Assembly (NCBI GenBank): GCA_044432925.1
Contig: JAWXUE010000015.1
Span: 1 to 35,048, forward strand
Length of the DNA stretch: 35,048 nucleotides
Origin: JAWXUE01 sp044432925
Lineage (GTDB): Bacteria > Bacillota_I > Bacilli_A > Acholeplasmatales > Anaeroplasmataceae
Direction: 5' to 3'
In this document: piece after piece, positions 14,829-22,432 of the stretch
Position numbering within the stretch: position 1 is the first letter of the stretch
How the letters are laid out: the number at the start of each line of letters is the position of its first letter
Made by a program: the position numbers and the translations under genes
The notes under the pieces: model-generated
What the model saw: the letters and a program-made list of their open reading frames with translations, nothing else
The model's database searches: none
What the model was told of the DNA's origin: nothing

Positions 14829-15803
14829 ATGGAATTAAAAAATCAATTAATTGATAAAAGTATCGAGGCATTTTTAATGTCTTTAGAAATTTATAATAAA
14901 CCAACAATATCATATAGATTAGAAGGGTGTGTTTTCTTCTTATGTAATTCTTGGGAGTTGTTATTAAAAGCTAAATTAATAGAAGATAATGTTAATATTT
15001 ATTATGATAATAAAAAATATAGAAGTATAACATTTAATGAAACTGTGTCAAAGTTATTTACTAATAAAAGTGATCCTCTTAGAGTAAACTTAGAAACTAT
15101 AGCAAGTTTTAGGAATCAAGCAACACATCTTATTGTGCCTGAAATGGAACTAATCTATCTTCCGTTATTAGCTTCATGCGTAAAGAATTACTCTATTAAA
15201 ATAGAAGAATATTTTGGAGTGAAAATAAGTGATTATTTAAAAACAGACTTTTTAGCTATATTTTCATCTAATAATACAACAAATATCAATTTAGATAAAT
15301 ATGATACACTTATTCAAAGTTTCTTTTCTGATAAAGCAGAAGAAATAAACAATTTACATCAAGTTAACCAAAATGATAAATTTGCTTTAGGTGTAAATGT
15401 AACTTTTTCTCGTGTTAGCAATGCTCAAAATGCTGACTTTACATTCTATGCAAGTAATAATCCTAAAAATAAAAATATAACATATGTAGATAGACAATTA
15501 GATCCTAATAACACTCATACATTATCGTGTCGCAATTTAGTTAATAGAATAGATATTCTTTTAAAGAAGGATTCAATTAAATTTAATTATGTAACAAATA
15601 ACAAATCTAATAATATTTTCACAACTTATTGTTTTGATTTAATAAAAAGACATTACAAAATAGAAGATAACTGTGATTATTGTTATACTTTTAAAAATGG
15701 AAACTCTACAATTAAGAAATATTCTGAAAAATTAATAACATATATCATTTCATTAATTTTAGATAATCCAAATATTATCTATGATTTAAAAGAAAAAAAC
15801 TGA
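14829..15803 (+). CDS. DUF3644-family HEPN-type protein
   Basis: This protein is 324 residues from ATG 14829, which has GGATGGAG upstream; in-frame ATGs further upstream lie within the promoter or lack a ribosome binding site. The N-terminal ~150 residues match DUF3644: KSIEAFLMSLEIYNKPTISY, FFLCNSWELLLKAKLI, then FRNQATHLIVPEMELIYLPLL. RNQATH (95-100) is the Rx4H signature of HEPN ribonucleases, so RNA cleavage as a toxin or abortive-infection effector is plausible. The C-terminal half is unrecognised and contains a small CDYCY motif. Its stop codon (15801-15803) lies within the stem of a structured element that appears to be an RNA on the opposite strand (15793-15878), so gene and RNA are convergent. 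HEPN identity is fairly secure; the target is not known. Confidence 0.82.
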   Translation: MELKNQLIDKSIEAFLMSLEIYNKPTISYRLEGCVFFLCNSWELLLKAKLIEDNVNIYYDNKKYRSITFNETVSKLFTNKSDPLRVNLETIASFRNQATHLIVPEMELIYLPLLASCVKNYSIKIEEYFGVKISDYLKTDFLAIFSSNNTTNINLDKYDTLIQSFFSDKAEEINNLHQVNQNDKFALGVNVTFSRVSNAQNADFTFYASNNPKNKNITYVDRQLDPNNTHTLSCRNLVNRIDILLKKDSIKFNYVTNNKSNNIFTTYCFDLIKRHYKIEDNCDYCYTFKNGNSTIKKYSEKLITYIISLILDNPNIIYDLKEKN

Positions 15804-15878
15804 CCCCAGGAGCATAGGCATCTCGGTTTCCCTTACTGGCACAGCCAGCCTAGCTTTATTCCACTCAAGTCAGTTTTA
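15793..15878 (-). ncRNA. Candidate structured small RNA convergent with the DUF3644/HEPN gene
   Basis: An ~86-nt GC-rich island: 15804-15869 is about 55% G+C in an otherwise very AT-rich region. Read on the minus strand it starts ~8 nt after a consensus promoter and ends in seven T (15799-15793), as an intrinsic terminator would. Outer arms AAAACTGAC and GTCAGTTTT (15796-15804 with 15869-15877) form P1. Inside, AGC-A-TAGG (15811-15818) pairs with CCTAGCT (15849-15855) around one bulged A. CTGGC/GCCAG (15836-15840 and 15844-15848) forms a hairpin with a 3-nt loop. One strand of 17 nt is left unpaired and could form a tertiary contact or be a binding site. It overlaps only the last ~11 nt of the DUF3644 gene. 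A plus-strand fold is also possible, but that strand has only four T at its end. Confidence 0.7.
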
Positions 15879-15885
15879 TATTATG

Positions 15886-15914
15886 ATTATACACTATAAA
15901 TAGCATATTTTCAA
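15886..15914 (-). promoter_or_regulatory. Consensus promoter of the minus-strand RNA
   Basis: On the minus strand, TTGAAA (15914-15909) is followed by exactly 17 bp and TATAAT (15891-15886). The predicted start, 7-8 nt further on, coincides with the first base of the P1 stem of the RNA. The promoter overlaps one arm (15903-15911) of an AT-rich imperfect inverted repeat, GCATATTTT ... AAAATATGC (15938-15946). Confidence 0.72.
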
Positions 15915-15983
15915 TATTATTTTATGAAAATATTAATAAAATATGCATAATTATATGTTTTTATACAATTATTAATTAATATT

Positions 15984-15995
15984 AAGTTTAAACTT
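15984..15995. promoter_or_regulatory. AAGTTTAAACTT palindrome upstream of the first DUF262 gene
   Basis: A perfect 12-bp palindrome lies 17 bp before a TATAAA (16013-16018). Its half-sites AAGTT/AACTT are the same as in the 16-bp palindromes at 17902 and 17967, but the spacing differs. It is a possible operator. Confidence 0.35.
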
Positions 15996-16052
15996 ATGTT
16001 ATTAGTATTTTATATAAAATATAGAAAGTTATATTACATGGAGGTAATAGAA

Positions 16053-17846
16053 ATGGCAAATTTTGAAGTTAACAATGTATCAATAAGTACGTTACTTGGA
16101 TATGTAACTGATGGTACTATCGCTATTCCAGAAATACAAAGACCATTTGTATGGGATACAAAAAAAGTAAGAGATTTAGTAGATTCATTATATAAGGGTT
16201 ATCCTGTTGGGTATATTATAACTTGGAAGTCTGCTAATATTAAACTTAAAGATGGTAGTTCATCTGAAGGTAAGCAAATATTAATAGATGGGCAACAAAG
16301 AATAACTGCCTTAACTGCAGCATTTTTAGGTATGGAAGTGCTAAATGATGAATACAAAAAACATAGAGTTAAAATTTCATTTAATTTAAAAAATGAATCA
16401 TTTGCTACTCACACACCATCATTAGAAAATAGTAGCGAATGGATTTCTGATATTTCTCTTTTATTAAAAGAAGGAGCTGATATATATTCAATAGCTAAGA
16501 AGTATTCTGATGATAACACTATGGATATTTCTAAAGTGTTCTCAACAATACAAAAAGTACAAAAGATGAAAAACACACAAATTGGTAGAATTGATATCGC
16601 ATCAAGTGTTGATGTTGATACTGTTACTGAAATATTTATTAGAATTAATTCAAAAGGTGTTAGTTTATCTCAAGCAGATTTCGTAATGTCTAAAATAAGT
16701 GTAAATGAGAAGTATGAAGGTAATGATATAAGAAAAGTTATAGATTATTTTTGTCATATAATTAAAATACCAAATGATTACTCAGTTATAAAAGAAAGAG
16801 ATGTTGAGTTTAGTTCAAAAGATATCTTCTCAAAATTATCCTGGTTAAATGGTTATAGTGATAACTTATATAAACCATCATATATTGATGCTTTGAGAGT
16901 TTCATTTACTTCTAAATTTAAAAGAGGTAAGTTACAAGACTTAGTGGCACTATTATCTGGACGTGATTTTGAATTAAGAACAAATACTGAAGAAATTGCT
17001 GAAGAAAGTTTTAAAACTTTATATGATGGAGTTAAGGATTTCATTAATGAGACTAATTACAAAAGGTTTATGATGATTATTAAATCAACTGGAGTAATTG
17101 ATGAAAGTTTAATAAGATCTCAAAATACAATTAACTTTGCTTATATTTTATATTTATTACTTAAAGAAAAACAATTACAACCTGAAAAAATGGAAAAAAT
17201 TGTTAGACAATGGTTTATTTTATCTATTTTGACACAAAGATATTCTTCATCACCTGAGTCTCAATTTGATTCTGATGTTAGAAGATTTAATGAAGTAGAT
17301 AATATTGAAGAATATGTAAAAAATACAATAAGTGGTAGTTTATCTGATGCATTTTGGGATAATATTTTAATTGATAAATTAGATACAGCTGGAACAAATA
17401 GTCCATATTGGAAATTGTATATGGCCTCTTTAATAAAAGGTGGAGCAAAAGGTTTCTTATCTACCGGTATTAGAGTTGAAGATTTACACAAAGAAAGAGG
17501 AGATATACATCATATTTTCCCAAAAGATTATTTAGTTAAATCAGGTATTAATGATAAACGTAGATATAATCAAATTGCTAATTATGTATTAATGCAATCA
17601 GAAGTTAATATTCAAGTAGGTAATAAAGCACCAAAAGATTATTTCTCTATCCTCCAACAGCAAATAGATTCTAATGAGACAAGATATGGTGGAATTATAT
17701 CTAATGATGAATTGAAAAACAATTTATGTGATAATTGTATTCCAAATGAAATTTCATCAATGTCATATCATGAATATGAAGAGTTTTTAATTATGAGAAG
17801 AAAATTAATGGCAAGTAAAATGAAAGATTATTTTAATAATTTATAG
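16053..17846 (+). CDS. GmrSD-like DUF262/HNH (DUF1524-type) protein
   Basis: Protein of 597 residues from ATG 16053 (GGAGGT at 16040-16045; the longer open frame lacks a ribosome binding site). The DUF262 (GmrS-like) part has IPEIQRPFVW at 25-34 and LIDGQQRIT at 77-85, the ParB-like nucleotide-binding/hydrolysis motif. A helical middle region with FIRINSKGVSLSQAD follows. The C-terminal HNH-type nuclease motif is RGDIHHIFPKDYL, with His486-His487. Single-chain proteins of this kind are type IV restriction enzymes that attack modified (for example glycosylated hydroxymethyl-C) phage DNA; the specificity here is unknown. It is a single-gene unit with a repeated-family hairpin as its terminator. 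Confidence 0.9.
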   Translation: MANFEVNNVSISTLLGYVTDGTIAIPEIQRPFVWDTKKVRDLVDSLYKGYPVGYIITWKSANIKLKDGSSSEGKQILIDGQQRITALTAAFLGMEVLNDEYKKHRVKISFNLKNESFATHTPSLENSSEWISDISLLLKEGADIYSIAKKYSDDNTMDISKVFSTIQKVQKMKNTQIGRIDIASSVDVDTVTEIFIRINSKGVSLSQADFVMSKISVNEKYEGNDIRKVIDYFCHIIKIPNDYSVIKERDVEFSSKDIFSKLSWLNGYSDNLYKPSYIDALRVSFTSKFKRGKLQDLVALLSGRDFELRTNTEEIAEESFKTLYDGVKDFINETNYKRFMMIIKSTGVIDESLIRSQNTINFAYILYLLLKEKQLQPEKMEKIVRQWFILSILTQRYSSSPESQFDSDVRRFNEVDNIEEYVKNTISGSLSDAFWDNILIDKLDTAGTNSPYWKLYMASLIKGGAKGFLSTGIRVEDLHKERGDIHHIFPKDYLVKSGINDKRRYNQIANYVLMQSEVNIQVGNKAPKDYFSILQQQIDSNETRYGGIISNDELKNNLCDNCIPNEISSMSYHEYEEFLIMRRKLMASKMKDYFNNL

Positions 17847-17855
17847 TAAAAAAAT

Positions 17856-17895
17856 AAGTTCAAGGTGAGAATTAACTTACTTTGAATTTTTTATT
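17856..17895 (+). terminator. Hairpin terminator, divergent member of the repeated family
   Basis: Arms at 17856-17869 and 17876-17890 pair with three G-U pairs, with loop AATTAA followed by a T-rich tail. It is the same design as 14723 and 29217, but with several substitutions that keep pairing. Confidence 0.75.
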
Positions 17896-17901
17896 TAAAA
17901 A

Positions 17902-17982
17902 AAGTTAATATTAACTTAAAAAAACATTGACATTGAAAATAAGTTAGTGTAAACTTGAAATATAACAAGTTAATATTAACTT
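17902..17982. promoter_or_regulatory. Three palindromic operators around one promoter
   Basis: AAGTTAATATTAACTT occurs twice as a perfect 16-bp palindrome (17902-17917 and 17967-17982). An imperfect copy, AAGTTAGTGTAAACTT (17941-17956), covers the -10 region between them. Centre-to-centre distances are 39 and 26 bp. The layout, one site upstream, one on the promoter and one downstream, is that of a repressed or autoregulated restriction gene. The regulator is not obvious in this window. Confidence 0.75.
17927..17955 (+). promoter_or_regulatory. Promoter of the methyltransferase/specificity fusion gene
   Basis: A perfect TTGACA (17927-17932), a 17-bp spacer and TAAACT (17950-17955). The -10 box lies within the middle operator. 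Confidence 0.72.
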
Positions 17983-17999
17983 AAATAGGAGGTAATAGA

Positions 18000-19625
18000 A
18001 TGAGTATGTTAAGTAAATTTGATTTATTTAGAAGAACTATAGGTAATGTAGAAGATAATGAATTAGCTAATATTTTGTTGGCTAGTGTACACTACAATAT
18101 AAAAGGAGATTTAAAAAATGAAGTTAGTGAAGAAGTAATAAAAAGATTAAGTGTTGTGGATAATATAACAAAATCTAAAATAAATAATTACTTAGATGAA
18201 TGTACAACTAATGATTTAGATGATGTAATTCAAGTTTACTGTAATTTGAAAAGCAAGAGTAGAGATATTGATTTTAATTTAGACAATGATACTATTAAAA
18301 AGTTAATAGTAAATTTGTTAGAAATTGAAGAAAATGAAACTGTAGTTGATTTAGGGTCTGGTGAAGGATTTATATTCAAAACGATTTATGATGAGTTAAA
18401 GCATAAAAAATTTGAAGCATTAGGAATTGAAATTAATAGTAAAACTTGTGAAAATAGCAAAATTTTTTTGGATTTATTAAACATAAAGAATACTATCATT
18501 GACGTTGACTATCAATATTTGATCAACTGTACTTATGATAAAGGTTATACATTCCCACCATTGGGAGTAAAGAAAAATTCCATACTAGATGATATGCATG
18601 ATGAAGGAAGATTTAAGAAAACAACATCGTACGAGTGGTTTTTCGTAGATTATTTAATTTATCATATGAAAGATAATTCTAAATTTATAGCACTACTACC
18701 AGATGGATGCTTATTCAGACATACTGATGATACATATAGAAAATATTTGATTGAAAACAATCTAATAGAAGGTATTATATCCTTACCATCACAAATATCT
18801 ACTTATACAGGAATAAAACTAAGTTTAGTAATATTTAGCAAGAATAATAATGAAATAAAATTAATTGATGCTACAAACTATAAGTTAGAAGATAGCAAAA
18901 AAGTTAGTAATATTAATTATAAGGAGATAACAAAACTATATAAATCAAAGAAAGTATTTACAGTTTCATATGATGATTTAGGAAGCGAAGATGTGCTAAC
19001 GGTTAATAGATTTTTAGTTAATGATATTGAAGTCAAATGTAGCCAAAAGTTGGAAGATTTAGTTGAAATAAGACAAGGTTCTCAATATACAATGGCTAAT
19101 TTTAATAATTCTATAGTTGAAGTTGATACGAAATATAAAATATTAACATCAAACGATATTAATAAAGGTCAAGTTAGATGGGATTATTTAATCAATATTG
19201 AACCAGATGAAAAGTTATTAAAGCATAAATTACAAAAGAATGATATTGTTATGACAGCTAAAAGTTCAACTGTAAAAATAGTGATTTTTGAAGAAAAAAT
19301 GGAAAATAATATAATAGTAACTGGTGGGATGTTTATAATTAGACCTTGTATTGATAAAATCAATCCATTATTTTTAAAAATGTTTTTAGAGTCAAATAAA
19401 GGTCAGGAAATATTGAAGAGAATTCAAAAAGGTTCTATAATACCTGTAATAAGAAAAAATGATTTAATGTCAATTGAAGTCTCTTGTCCTAATATAGATA
19501 TACAAGATAAATTAACTTTAGATTATAAAGATAAGATAATGCTACATAATGAATTAATTAATAAATTAGAAATCTTAAAAAATCAAATAAGTAGTTATTA
19601 TGAATCAATAGAAGATGAATTATAA
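18000..19625 (+). CDS. HsdM-like methyltransferase with degenerate catalytic motif fused to one HsdS-like target domain
   Basis: This protein has 541 residues; ATG 18000 has a textbook AGGAGGT (17987-17993). Residues ~95-300 have the HsdM-type methylase fold: SAM motif VVDLGSGEG (115-123), then FIALLPDGCLFRH and GIISLPS near the positions where HsdM has its late motifs. At motif IV, where active enzymes have (N/D)PP(Y/F), the sequence reads FPPLG (185-189). Both the catalytic Asn/Asp and the aromatic residue are missing. Residues ~345-541 resemble half of an HsdS protein: a target-recognition domain (LEDLVEIRQGSQYTM ... VTGGMFIIRP) followed by a long helix. It precedes a complete type I system but has its own operator-controlled promoter. 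It may bind DNA and SAM without methylating it, as a regulator, decoy or specificity subunit. The fold is likely; the loss of activity is inferred. Confidence 0.78.
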   Translation: MSMLSKFDLFRRTIGNVEDNELANILLASVHYNIKGDLKNEVSEEVIKRLSVVDNITKSKINNYLDECTTNDLDDVIQVYCNLKSKSRDIDFNLDNDTIKKLIVNLLEIEENETVVDLGSGEGFIFKTIYDELKHKKFEALGIEINSKTCENSKIFLDLLNIKNTIIDVDYQYLINCTYDKGYTFPPLGVKKNSILDDMHDEGRFKKTTSYEWFFVDYLIYHMKDNSKFIALLPDGCLFRHTDDTYRKYLIENNLIEGIISLPSQISTYTGIKLSLVIFSKNNNEIKLIDATNYKLEDSKKVSNINYKEITKLYKSKKVFTVSYDDLGSEDVLTVNRFLVNDIEVKCSQKLEDLVEIRQGSQYTMANFNNSIVEVDTKYKILTSNDINKGQVRWDYLINIEPDEKLLKHKLQKNDIVMTAKSSTVKIVIFEEKMENNIIVTGGMFIIRPCIDKINPLFLKMFLESNKGQEILKRIQKGSIIPVIRKNDLMSIEVSCPNIDIQDKLTLDYKDKIMLHNELINKLEILKNQISSYYESIEDEL

Positions 19626-19720
19626 TATTTATATAACGATTAATTTAAAGTCGTTATAGTAGATGTAGTTTTCGAAAAAAATAAATAAATGTATAATAAA
19701 ATATAGAGGAGAACAAAAAA

Positions 19721-21283
19721 ATGGAAAATAAAAAAGAATTAGAAAGACAAGAGCTACATAAAACCATTTGGGGAATAGCAGATGATTTGAGAGGTCATAT
19801 AGATGGTTGGGATTTTAAAAACTATGTATTAGGAATGTTATTTTATAGATATATATCAGAAAACTTAGCTGCTTTTATTGAAAAAAATGAAAGAGAATCA
19901 GGGAATAAAGATTTTAAATATTCTGAGATAGATGATGTAATGTTAAACAAAGATATGAAAGAGTATCTAATAAATAGTAAAGGATTCTTTATATTACCGA
20001 GTGAATTATTTTGTAATATTCAAAGGTCAGCAAATGATGATCCAAATTTAAATGAAAACTTAGGTATAATTTTTAAAAAAATAGAAGATTCTGCCAAAGG
20101 TATGAAAAGTGAAGACAGTTTTAAGGGGTTATTTAAAACAATTGCATTAAATGATGATAAATTAGGTGGAACTTTAAAAGCAAGAAATAATAATTTAGTT
20201 AAATTAATGAATGGTATTAATAAGATGAATTTAGGTAATTATCAAGATAATACTATAGATGCTTTTGGAGATGCTTATGAATATTTAATGGGTATGTATG
20301 CTGGGAATGCTGGTAAATCAGGAGGAGAGTATTTTACACCTCAAGAAGTATCGGAATTATTAGCTAAATTAACTGTAGTTGGAAAAACAACTGTTAATAA
20401 AGTTTATGATCCAACAGTAGGATCAGGGTCTTTATTATTAAAATTTGCAAAAATACTAGGGAAAGAAAATGTAAGAAATGGTTTTTACGGCCAAGAAAGT
20501 AATATTACTACATTTAATTTATGTAGAATCAATATGTTTTTACATGATATTGATTATGATAAATTTAGTATCAAACATGAAGATACATTATTAAATCCCG
20601 CTCATTTAGATGATGAACCTTTTGAAGCTATTGTTTCAAATCCACCTTATTCTACAAAATGGGAAGGTGATAATAATCCATTACTAATAAATGATATTAG
20701 ATTTTCTCCGGCTGGGGTTTTAGCACCAAAAAGTAATTCGGATTATGCTTTTATTATGCATTCGTTAAATCATCTTGCTGCAAATGGAGTAGCTGCGATA
20801 GTTTGTTATCCAGGTATTTTGAAAAGAAAAGGTACAGAGCAAAAAATAAGAGAATATTTAGTGAAAAACAATTTTATTGATTGTATTATTCAACTACCAG
20901 TAAATTTATTCTTCGGAACACCAATTTCAACATGTATAATGGTTTTGAAGAAAAATAAAATAGAAAACAAAACTTTATTTATAGATGCTTCTAATGATTA
21001 TCTTAAAGTTACTAATAACAATAAGTTAACTAAAGAAAATATTGATGGAATATTAGATTCTTTTATTAAACGTGAAAATAAAGATTTTATATCATCATTA
21101 GTAGAAAATGACAAAATAAAAGAAATGAAATATGATTTATCAGTAAACAACTATGTAATTAAAGAAAATAAAAAAGAAGAAATAGATATAAAAAAAGTCA
21201 ATGAGGAGTTAGAAAAAATTGTCACAAATGCAAATTTATTAAGAAAAAATATTAAAAATATAATAGAAGAAATTGAGGGTTAA
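19721..21283 (+). CDS. hsdM: Type I restriction-modification system, methyltransferase subunit (first system)
   Basis: HsdM adds methyl groups to adenine in the bipartite site chosen by HsdS, and is needed for both modification and restriction. The N-terminal helical domain includes HKTIWGIADDLRGHIDGWDFKNYVLGMLFYRYIS. SAM motif DPTVGSGSLL is at 230-239 and the catalytic motif SNPPYS at 306-311, both intact. KSGGEYFTPQEVSELLAKL is typical of the EcoR124-like (type IC) group. At 520 residues it is full length. A TATAAT box at 19692-19697 and AGAGGAG before ATG 19721 suggest a second promoter after the upstream fusion gene. hsdS follows after 4 nt. Confidence 0.96.
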   Translation: MENKKELERQELHKTIWGIADDLRGHIDGWDFKNYVLGMLFYRYISENLAAFIEKNERESGNKDFKYSEIDDVMLNKDMKEYLINSKGFFILPSELFCNIQRSANDDPNLNENLGIIFKKIEDSAKGMKSEDSFKGLFKTIALNDDKLGGTLKARNNNLVKLMNGINKMNLGNYQDNTIDAFGDAYEYLMGMYAGNAGKSGGEYFTPQEVSELLAKLTVVGKTTVNKVYDPTVGSGSLLLKFAKILGKENVRNGFYGQESNITTFNLCRINMFLHDIDYDKFSIKHEDTLLNPAHLDDEPFEAIVSNPPYSTKWEGDNNPLLINDIRFSPAGVLAPKSNSDYAFIMHSLNHLAANGVAAIVCYPGILKRKGTEQKIREYLVKNNFIDCIIQLPVNLFFGTPISTCIMVLKKNKIENKTLFIDASNDYLKVTNNNKLTKENIDGILDSFIKRENKDFISSLVENDKIKEMKYDLSVNNYVIKENKKEEIDIKKVNEELEKIVTNANLLRKNIKNIIEEIEG

Positions 21284-21287
21284 TAGT

Positions 21288-22427
21288 ATGTTTAAGTTAA
21301 ATGAATTAATTGAAAATATTGATCCTAAAATACTAGAGTATAAAGAAATAGGAGAACTATTGGAATATATTCAACCACAAAAATATATAGTAAATAGTAC
21401 AAACTATGAATTAGATGGATTACCTGTATTAACACCTGGTCAATCATTTATATTAGGTTATACGAAAGAAACTGAAGGAATATATAAAGCATCACAATCT
21501 AATCCATGTATAATTTTTGATGATTTTACTACTTCGTTTCATTGGGTAGATTTTGATTTTAAGGTAAAATCATCTGCTATGAAGATATTAGTTCCAAAAG
21601 AAAGAATTAATTTCAGATATATTTACCATTATATGAAGACAATAAAAATAGATACTTCATCTCACGGTAGACAATGGATTAGTAAATATTCAAAAATCAT
21701 AATTGCGATACCGTCTCTTGCTATACAAGATGAAATTGTCCGCATTTTGGACAATTTCGCGGAGCTGACAGCGGAGCTGATAAGAGAACAAAATTTAAGA
21801 AAACAACAATATGAATATTATAGAGAGAAGTTGTTGGGGGAGTTTAATAGTAATTTCGAGTCCAAAATGATTAGTGAAGTAGCTATTTTTATGAATGGTA
21901 AAGGTCATGAAAAAGCAATTGTTGAAGATGGAAAATACATAGTTGTTAATTCAAAATTTGTTTCATCGGAAGGTAAAGTATTCAAAACTGCAGACAGTCT
22001 GTTAGTTCCTTTGTATCAAAATGATGTGTTGATGGTTATGAGTGATTTACCTAATGGTAAAGCATTAGCAAAGACATTCTTTGTGGAAGAAAATGATAAA
22101 TATACTTTAAATCAAAGGATTTGCTGTTTAAGAGCTATAGAAAATAAAATATTACCCAAATTTTTATACTATATTGTAAATAGAAATAGTGGATTATTAG
22201 CATATGATAACAAAGTAGATCAAACTAATTTAAAAAAAGCGGATATAACTGATTTATATATACCAGTCCCTTCAGTAGAAGAACAACAACGTATTGTTGA
22301 GATATTAGATAGATTTGATACTTTAGCTAATGATATTAATAGTGGATTACCCGCTGAAATTAAACTAAGACAACAGCAGTACGAGTACTATAGAGATAAA
22401 TTATTAACGTTTAAAGAAAAGGAGTAA
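21288..22427 (+). CDS. hsdS: Type I restriction-modification system, specificity subunit (first system)
   Basis: HsdS of 379 residues from ATG 21288 (GAGGG upstream; an in-frame TTG at 21273 is not supported). Two target-recognition domains are separated by a central conserved helix, DEIVRILDNFAELTAEL ... QQYEYYREKLL. A C-terminal copy, EEQQRIVEILDRFDTL ... QQQYEYYRDKLL, closes the protein, giving the usual pseudo-symmetric layout. The AELTAEL unit corresponds to the TAEL spacer whose copy number changes the spacing of the recognised sequence in EcoR124-type systems. The DNA of this central segment is much richer in G+C than its neighbours. Confidence 0.95.
   Translation: MFKLNELIENIDPKILEYKEIGELLEYIQPQKYIVNSTNYELDGLPVLTPGQSFILGYTKETEGIYKASQSNPCIIFDDFTTSFHWVDFDFKVKSSAMKILVPKERINFRYIYHYMKTIKIDTSSHGRQWISKYSKIIIAIPSLAIQDEIVRILDNFAELTAELIREQNLRKQQYEYYREKLLGEFNSNFESKMISEVAIFMNGKGHEKAIVEDGKYIVVNSKFVSSEGKVFKTADSLLVPLYQNDVLMVMSDLPNGKALAKTFFVEENDKYTLNQRICCLRAIENKILPKFLYYIVNRNSGLLAYDNKVDQTNLKKADITDLYIPVPSVEEQQRIVEILDRFDTLANDINSGLPAEIKLRQQQYEYYRDKLLTFKEKE
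21732..21780 (+). repeat. GC-rich central hsdS segment: short inverted repeat plus tandem GCGGAGCTGA
   Basis: GAAATTGTCC (21732-21741) and GGACAATTTC (21749-21758) are perfect 10-bp inverted arms around 7 nt. GCGGAGCTGA then occurs twice (21759-21768 and 21771-21780), encoding the AEL-TAEL linker. Tandem units of this kind can expand or contract. Confidence 0.8.
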
Positions 22428-22432
22428 TACTT

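Noticed and set aside
15793..15878. The GC-rich element read as a tRNA or as a plain terminator of the DUF3644 gene
   Set aside because: There are no anticodon or T arms. As a plus-strand terminator it has an 82-nt span and only four T at its end, whereas the minus strand has a consensus promoter and seven T.
15996..16052. N-terminal extension of the first DUF262 protein
   Set aside because: There is no ribosome binding site for the early ATG and it contains the likely -10 region; GGAGGT fits ATG 16053.
19633..19657. Hairpin ATAACGA ... TCGTTAT after the methyltransferase/specificity fusion
   Set aside because: The 7-bp stem has an 11-nt loop and no T-run after it, too weak to call a terminator.
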